Part shown: positions 38,500-43,900 of the stretch, one piece after another
Layout: every line of letters starts with the position of its first letter
Position numbering within the stretch: the stretch's first letter is position 1
Source of the DNA: an uncultured Alphaproteobacteria bacterium
GTDB lineage: Bacteria > Pseudomonadota > Alphaproteobacteria > Puniceispirillales > Puniceispirillaceae
Length of the DNA: 43,900 nucleotides
Assembly: GCA_913048595.1 (NCBI GenBank)
Contig: CAJWVJ010000004.1
Coordinates: forward strand, 1 to 43,900
Direction of reading: 5' to 3'
Translations under genes and position numbers: made by a program
Notes under the pieces: generated by a model
What the model saw: only the letters and a program-made list of their open reading frames with translations
What the model was told of the DNA's origin: nothing
Database searches by the model: none

Positions 38500-38718
38500 G
38501 GAATGCTGATGATCGATCCGGTGCGCTGCTCCCCCAAGCCCGCTTTTCAGATGCCCCGACCATCAGTAAGGGGTGCTGTTGATATCCAGCGATATCTTGG
38601 TAGCGCGGGCAGGACTATCTGCCGAGTGAAAAAGTGAAAATCTGAAAACAGTAAAATATTTACATTTTGCCAGTGTGAATTTACCGTTCCCGATTACTGT
38701 GGTCTGGGAGCCAGTCGC

Positions 38719-40140
38719 ATGCAGGAAAAAATCCTCGTCGGGCACAAGCTTCGCCGGTTCCGGCAATCCGCCGGCCTGTCGCAGACGGCGATGGCCGAGG
38801 CGCTGGATATCAGCCCGTCCTATCTGAACCTTCTGGAGCACAACCAGCGGCCATTGACGGTGGCACTGCTGCTGAAGCTTGGCAACAGATTCGATATCGA
38901 CATGAAGAGCTTTGCCGAGGATGACAGCCCGGCGCTGATGACCGACCTTGCCGAGGTCTTCGCCGACCCGCTGCTGTCCGGCGAGCGTGTCTCCCGGCGC
39001 GAGCTTCAGGACCTTGTCACGGCCGCGCCGTCGGCAGCGCGCGGCATGCTCAGCCTGTTTCAGGCCTATCGCAAGGTGCGAGACCAGCTGGAACTGAATT
39101 CGGGTGATGGGCGGCGGGCCGGCGGTCTGGACAGCCCGGTGGAACGGGTCCGCGACCTGCTGCAGCAGGCGAACAATTATTTTGTCGAGGCCGAGGCGGC
39201 CGCCGATGAATTCCGCGAGACGGTGATGGCCGGCACGACGGGTGACAAGGGGTTGCTGGAAAGCCTGATCCACCACACTGCCAGCGATCCCGGCCTTCGC
39301 GTCCGCATCCTGCCGGCCCCGGTCATGGGAAGCCAGCTTCGCCGCTATGATTATCATCGCCGTGAAATTCTGTTGAGCGAGGCGCTGTTACGCCCGCAGC
39401 GGACATTCCATCTCCTGGTGCAGTTGGCGCTGATCCGCTCTTCCGGTTTCATCACCGACCTGACCGAGGCGCACGGGCTTGAAGATGAGGGCGTGCGCTC
39501 GCTGTTCCGGACAAGCCTTGCCGGCTATTTCGCCGCCGCTGTGATGATGCCCTATGACAGCTTCCTCGAGGCGGCGCGCGATCTTCGCTATGACCTTGAC
39601 CTTCTTGGTCGCCGCTTCGGGGCCAGCTTCGAGCAGGTCTGCCACCGGCTGACAAGTCTGAACGCGCCGCAGGCACGCGGGATTCCCTTCTTCTTCATCC
39701 GCGTCGATGATGCCGGCAATATCTCCAAACGGCTTGCTGCAGGCGGCATGCAGTTCGCCAAGAATGGCGGCACCTGCCCGAGATGGGATATTCATAAGGC
39801 GTTCCGCACCCCCGACAGGATGCTGTTCCAGGCGGCCGAACTTCCCAATGGCCAGAAATTCTTCACCATTGCCCGCACGGTGCCGCGCCCCTGGGCGCCG
39901 GCGGGTGAATCGCCGCCGGAATTCGCCGTCGCGCTTGGCTGTGAGATACATCATGCCTGCGACCTGGTCTATGCCGATGAATTTGACGGGCTGAAGCGCC
40001 GCCAGCTTGATCCCATCGGCATCGGTTGTGCTGTCTGCGAGCGTATGGATTGTGCGCAGCGGGCGCATCCGCCGGTCGGACATGAGGTCAGGTTCGACGG
40101 CCATACCCGGCGTATCGGGCTTTATGATCTGGAAGGATGA
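38719..40140 (+). CDS. XRE-family regulator with DUF2083 C-terminal domain (ScfR/RamB-like)
   Basis: GHKLRRFRQSAGLSQTAMAEALDISPSYLNLLEHNQRPLT HTH; C-terminal IGIGCAVCERMDCAQRAHPP. Confidence 0.88.
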   Translation: MQEKILVGHKLRRFRQSAGLSQTAMAEALDISPSYLNLLEHNQRPLTVALLLKLGNRFDIDMKSFAEDDSPALMTDLAEVFADPLLSGERVSRRELQDLVTAAPSAARGMLSLFQAYRKVRDQLELNSGDGRRAGGLDSPVERVRDLLQQANNYFVEAEAAADEFRETVMAGTTGDKGLLESLIHHTASDPGLRVRILPAPVMGSQLRRYDYHRREILLSEALLRPQRTFHLLVQLALIRSSGFITDLTEAHGLEDEGVRSLFRTSLAGYFAAAVMMPYDSFLEAARDLRYDLDLLGRRFGASFEQVCHRLTSLNAPQARGIPFFFIRVDDAGNISKRLAAGGMQFAKNGGTCPRWDIHKAFRTPDRMLFQAAELPNGQKFFTIARTVPRPWAPAGESPPEFAVALGCEIHHACDLVYADEFDGLKRRQLDPIGIGCAVCERMDCAQRAHPPVGHEVRFDGHTRRIGLYDLEG

Positions 40141-40223
40141 AAGGCGGCGGGGCTCGGTCTGCCAGTCACGGTAATTTTCTTTCAAACATCCAGCGGAAAC
40201 ACCGCACGCAATAAAATTACAAC

Positions 40224-40244
40224 GCATCTGCCATGGGCAGATGC
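40224..40244. repeat. 21-bp perfect inverted repeat GCATCTGCC-ATG-GGCAGATGC
   Basis: Arms 40224-40232 and 40236-40244, upstream of mgtE. Confidence 0.7.
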
Positions 40245-40372
40245 CATGGTTTGCCATGCGGTGATGATCTGCTATGGTGCGCAGCGTCACGCCCGAGAGA
40301 ATCCCCGGAGGAAAATCCGGAGTGAACGTTCCCGGGGAATGGCCGTCCAGCATTGGGTTGGGAGCAGGTCAC

Positions 40373-41815
40373 ATGGCATCTGCGAAGTCACAGAACAAAC
40401 AGGCAGGTGAGCTTCGCGCCGAAGCCGCCGACTCGCTGGAGCGGCGCGAGGAGGGCGACAGGCTTGCCGCGCTTTACGGGCTGACCCCGAAGGTCGAGAG
40501 CGCCATCGTCGCGGCGATCCGTGACGGGGCGGATGACCGCGCGCGCGCGCTCGTCGCGCCGCTGCACCCGGCGGACCAGGCCGATCTTCTGAAACGGCTG
40601 CCGCGCCCCCAGTCGGCCGCACTTGTTCGCACGCTTGGCGATGGTCTCGATGCGGAAACGCTGGCCTATCTCGACGAGAGCACGCGCGACGAGATCGTTG
40701 AGGTGATGGGCATGGCGGCTCTGGCCCGCCAGCTTCACGATCTTGACACCGACGATGCCGTCAACATCATCGAAGAGCTTGAACAGGACGAGATTGACGA
40801 TGTTCTGGCGGCGCTGCCGGCCGAGGACCGGGTTCTTGTCGAGGAAGGTCTCGCCTATCCCAATGACTCCGCCGGCCGGATGATGCAGCGCGAGCTTGTC
40901 ACGGTGCCGTCCTTCTGGACTGTCGGCCAGACCATCGATTTTCTGCGAAGCTCGCCGTTCAGCGATACCGAATTCTATTTGATCTTTGTCGTTGATCCGG
41001 CGCGCAATCCCATTGGCGAGGTCAGTCTCGGCAGGCTTCTCTGCACGCCGCGGCCACGCCGTATCAGCGAGATCATGGAAGGTGACTTCCGCAAGATCCC
41101 CGCCGATATGGATCAGGAGGAAGTCTCCATCCTGTTCCGGCGCTACGGCATGGTCAGCGCGCCGGTGGTTGACGAGCACGGCCGCCTGATCGGCATGATC
41201 ACCATCGACGACATCATCGATGTCATCGACGAGGAGGCCGAGGAAGATCTGATGGCGCTTGCCGGCGTCGGGGAGTCCAATGTCCGGTCAAGCCTGTGGG
41301 AGACCCTTCAGGGACGCAGTTCCTGGCTGTTGATCAATCTGCTGACGGCGGTTGTCGCCTCGGCGGTGATCGGGCTGTTCGATGCCACCATCGAACGGCT
41401 TGTTGCGCTTGCCGTGCTGATGCCGATCGTCGCTTCTATGGGTGGCAATGCCGGCACGCAGACCGTGACCGTGGCTGTGCGCGCGCTGGCCCTTCGCCAG
41501 ATCGACCGGGACGCCGCCGCCAGCTTTGTGCGGCGCGAGCTTGTCGTCGCGGTGCTGAACGGTGTCCTGTTCGCCGCGCTGGCAGCCGGCATTTCCTTCC
41601 TCTGGTTCCGTGATCAGGACATCGCCGCGGTGATGGCGGCCGCGATGTTCGCCAACATGGTTGTGGCCGGTCTCAGCGGCACGCTGGTGCCGCTTGGGCT
41701 GGTGCGCGCCGGCGTCGATCCTGCGGTCGCATCCAGTGTTTTCATCACCACGATCACCGATGTTGTTGGATTTTTCGTGTTTCTCGGGCTCGCCGCCCTA
41801 TATCTAATCCAGTAG
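40373..41815 (+). CDS. mgtE: magnesium transporter MgtE
   Basis: N-domain, CBS domains (VVDEHGRLIGMITIDDIIDVI), TM region (ASMGGNAGTQTVTVAVRALA). Confidence 0.93.
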   Translation: MASAKSQNKQAGELRAEAADSLERREEGDRLAALYGLTPKVESAIVAAIRDGADDRARALVAPLHPADQADLLKRLPRPQSAALVRTLGDGLDAETLAYLDESTRDEIVEVMGMAALARQLHDLDTDDAVNIIEELEQDEIDDVLAALPAEDRVLVEEGLAYPNDSAGRMMQRELVTVPSFWTVGQTIDFLRSSPFSDTEFYLIFVVDPARNPIGEVSLGRLLCTPRPRRISEIMEGDFRKIPADMDQEEVSILFRRYGMVSAPVVDEHGRLIGMITIDDIIDVIDEEAEEDLMALAGVGESNVRSSLWETLQGRSSWLLINLLTAVVASAVIGLFDATIERLVALAVLMPIVASMGGNAGTQTVTVAVRALALRQIDRDAAASFVRRELVVAVLNGVLFAALAAGISFLWFRDQDIAAVMAAAMFANMVVAGLSGTLVPLGLVRAGVDPAVASSVFITTITDVVGFFVFLGLAALYLIQ

Positions 41816-41867
41816 CCGCGTATCCTCCGGCTTATCTGTTCCCTGACCAGGCTTGCGGTGACCCGGC

Positions 41868-42287
41868 ATGACTGTGCATCTGAAAAAGCTCTCTGTCGGC
41901 TCGGAATCGCTTGCCGGCCTGCGCCAGTGGCAGGAGACGCGCCTGAAGGCCGGGTTCGAGCTGATGCACGTCACCCGCAACACGCCGCGCCGCGCCGAAG
42001 AGGTGCTGGATGGCGGCAGCATCTACTGGGTGATCAAGGGGGTGATGTGCGCCCGCCAGCCGATCATCGAGCTTCGCAGCATGCAGCGGGCCGATGGCCG
42101 TCCGGCCTGTGGCATCGTCCTGGCACCCGAGATCGTGGCGGTGGAGCCGACACGGATGCGGATCTTTCAGGGATGGCGCTATCTCGAGGCGAAGGACGCG
42201 CCGGTTGATCTGCCGATGGCATCCGACGGGGACGAGGCGATGCCGCCCGAGCTTGTCGCCGAACTGCGGGAACTCGGGCTTCTTTAG
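41868..42287 (+). CDS. DUF1489 family protein
   Basis: VHLKKLSVGSESLAGLRQWQ, HVTRNTPRRAEEVLDGGSIYWVIKGVMCARQPI. Confidence 0.85.
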   Translation: MTVHLKKLSVGSESLAGLRQWQETRLKAGFELMHVTRNTPRRAEEVLDGGSIYWVIKGVMCARQPIIELRSMQRADGRPACGIVLAPEIVAVEPTRMRIFQGWRYLEAKDAPVDLPMASDGDEAMPPELVAELRELGLL

Positions 42288-42805
42288 TTCTTCCGGCGCC
42301 AGTCCCAGGGCGCGTCGAACCGTCCCTGCCACATGCCGCGCCTTTCGTGCGCCGCCGCGTCCTCGGCCGCCACATAGTCTGTCGAATAGCGCCTGTAGGC
42401 CAGCGCCAGCCCTCTGGCCACCAGCGTTTCGGCGATGTCGGTCCCGTCGGCCTCGCACCGCATGACCAGCCGGCCATAGCGGTCTACATCGACAAGGCTG
42501 CAGACAAGCTGCGGGGCGGCGGCGACAAGCTCGCCCATGGCGCGCGTCGCGGCATCTCCGCAGGACCAGTCCTCGCCGCTGTCTGTCTGGCAGGTCTGTT
42601 TGCGTTCCGGCGCGTCGATCCCGTGAAGACGGATCTTCAGCCTGCCGCTTCGCAGAGAATCCCCGTCGATCACCTTGGTGACCGTGACCTCGCCGGACAG
42701 GGCGAAGGGCGGGTCATCGGCAAGCGCCGGGGTCGCGCCCTGAACGGCAAGCCAGGCCAGACAGGCGAGAGCCGGCTGTGTGATGAGGAATCTGTACATA
42801 AGCAA
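42284..42805 (-). CDS. thermonuclease (SNase-like) family protein
   Basis: VTKVIDGDSLRSGRLKIRLHGIDAPE, DRYGRLVMRCEADGTDIAETLVARGLA. Confidence 0.88.
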   Translation of the reverse strand: MLMYRFLITQPALACLAWLAVQGATPALADDPPFALSGEVTVTKVIDGDSLRSGRLKIRLHGIDAPERKQTCQTDSGEDWSCGDAATRAMGELVAAAPQLVCSLVDVDRYGRLVMRCEADGTDIAETLVARGLALAYRRYSTDYVAAEDAAAHERRGMWQGRFDAPWDWRRKN

Positions 42806-42840
42806 AAACTAAAATAATGGAGGCTGTCGGGCCAGACAGA

Positions 42841-42874
42841 AAAGCAGGAAACGCCGCGCCGCGCGTCCTGCTTT
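42841..42874 (-). terminator. rho-independent terminator of the MFS gene
   Basis: AAAGCAGGA / TCCTGCTTT; on the minus strand the stem runs into TTTTCTGTCTG. Confidence 0.6.
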
Positions 42875-42923
42875 CCTGTCATCCGGAGGGATCAGAAACT
42901 GAATCTAACCCGGCTAGATGGTT

Positions 42924-43900
42924 CTAGGACACATAGGGATTGTCGTGGAACGGGTCGTTTTCCTCGGTCAGCTCGTCGCCTGTCGGAATCCATTCCGCTT
43001 CCGGGTTAAGGGTGGCGGCCAGCGCGCTGGAGCTTTCCGGAATGGCGACGAACGGGCCCTGCGCCTCGTTCGGTACGGCCGCTCGCCGGGACATCCGGTA
43101 CAGGGCGAAGCTGGCGATCATCGCCTGCAGCACGGTGACCATCACAAAGAAACTGCCGATACCCAGATATTCGATGGACAGCGCCGCCAGCGGCGAGCCT
43201 AGAACCGCGCCGCCGCCATTAACCATCACAAGGCCGGATGCCGCCGCCACCATCTGGCGCGGGGTCAGGAAGTCATTCGCATGCGCGATGCACAGCGAAT
43301 AGAGCGGGAAGAGCGAGCCGCCATATATAAGCATGCACAGCAGCAGCAGCGCGAATTCCGCCTTGCCGAACAGGGTGGCAAGCGCGGCCGCCACGCCGCC
43401 CATTACCGCAACACCCAGAATCACCATCCGCCGGTCGAACCTGTCGGACAGCCTGCCGACCGGGTATTGCAGCAGCAGGGCGCCAAGAACCGGCGCTGTC
43501 ATGAAATAGCCAACCTCGCTGTTGTCGAGGCCGATGGACAGGCCATAGACAGCCCCCATGCCGAACATCATCGACACGGCCACTCCGTTCAGCCCCAGAC
43601 CGATCACGGCAAGCGGCGAGACCTGGATCAGGCGGCGGACGCTCATGCGCTCCGGTTCCTCGAAGCTCGGGGCGCCGGTGCTCGACAGAAGGATGGGCAC
43701 AACCGCGATCGAGACAAGGACCGAGGCCAGGACGAACAGCGCCATGCTGTTCTCCGCGCCGGCGGAGATCATCATCTGGCCAAGGCCGAGGCCGCCCATG
43801 GTGATGATCATGTATAGCGACAGCATCTGGCCGCGGGTCTCGTTTGTCGATTTGTCGTTCAGCCAGCTTTCGCAGACGATATACATGCCGGCGAAACAGA
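42924..43900 (-). CDS. MFS transporter (YcaD-like), N-terminus beyond window edge
   Basis: FAGMYIVCESWLNDKSTNETRGQMLSLYMI is normally internal in this family; the frame appears to run off the window end. Confidence 0.82.
   Translation of the reverse strand, partial: CFAGMYIVCESWLNDKSTNETRGQMLSLYMIITMGGLGLGQMMISAGAENSMALFVLASVLVSIAVVPILLSSTGAPSFEEPERMSVRRLIQVSPLAVIGLGLNGVAVSMMFGMGAVYGLSIGLDNSEVGYFMTAPVLGALLLQYPVGRLSDRFDRRMVILGVAVMGGVAAALATLFGKAEFALLLLCMLIYGGSLFPLYSLCIAHANDFLTPRQMVAAASGLVMVNGGGAVLGSPLAALSIEYLGIGSFFVMVTVLQAMIASFALYRMSRRAAVPNEAQGPFVAIPESSSALAATLNPEAEWIPTGDELTEENDPFHDNPYVS

Noticed and set aside
1-43900. CRISPR array, tRNA/rRNA genes, transposases, phage modules
   Set aside because: I looked for regularly spaced repeats, cloverleaf-like segments, IS/phage proteins and found none by eye; a tRNAscan-SE/Infernal run would be decisive.

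Overview
The window is a gene-dense, high-GC stretch of bacterial chromosome. Its gene content (TRAP transporters, PhyH, DMT/AEC carriers, PII-AmtB, MgtE) looks alphaproteobacterial and probably marine, but that is inference. I saw no rRNA, tRNA, CRISPR array or transposase. About 40 coding regions can be supported. The main blocks are: a Tat-exported TRAP transporter (DctPQM) with an amidase; a CueR-type MerR regulator divergent from a DUF4396/cytochrome c/CopC/CopD operon; a two-gene unit encoding a PlcP/LpxH-like metallophosphoesterase and a GT4 glycosyltransferase fused to a DgkA-type diacylglycerol kinase, preceded by a good PHO-box match; pgi; LysR/glnK/amtB; a BMP-family ABC transporter; a D-2-hydroxyacid dehydrogenase/glycerate kinase/group II decarboxylase operon; an XRE-DUF2083 regulator; and mgtE. 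The most interesting item is the Agt-DgkA fusion. It sits in an apparently phosphate-regulated lipid-remodelling operon and places two competing diacylglycerol-consuming activities on one polypeptide. Secondary leads are the copper operon with a DUF4396 protein behind a near-textbook CueR operator, a pair of uncharacterised membrane-protein paralogs, a switch-like mgtE leader, and recurrent 4-nt overlaps of convergent stop codons. All calls come from reading the sequence and supplied translations; no database search was run.
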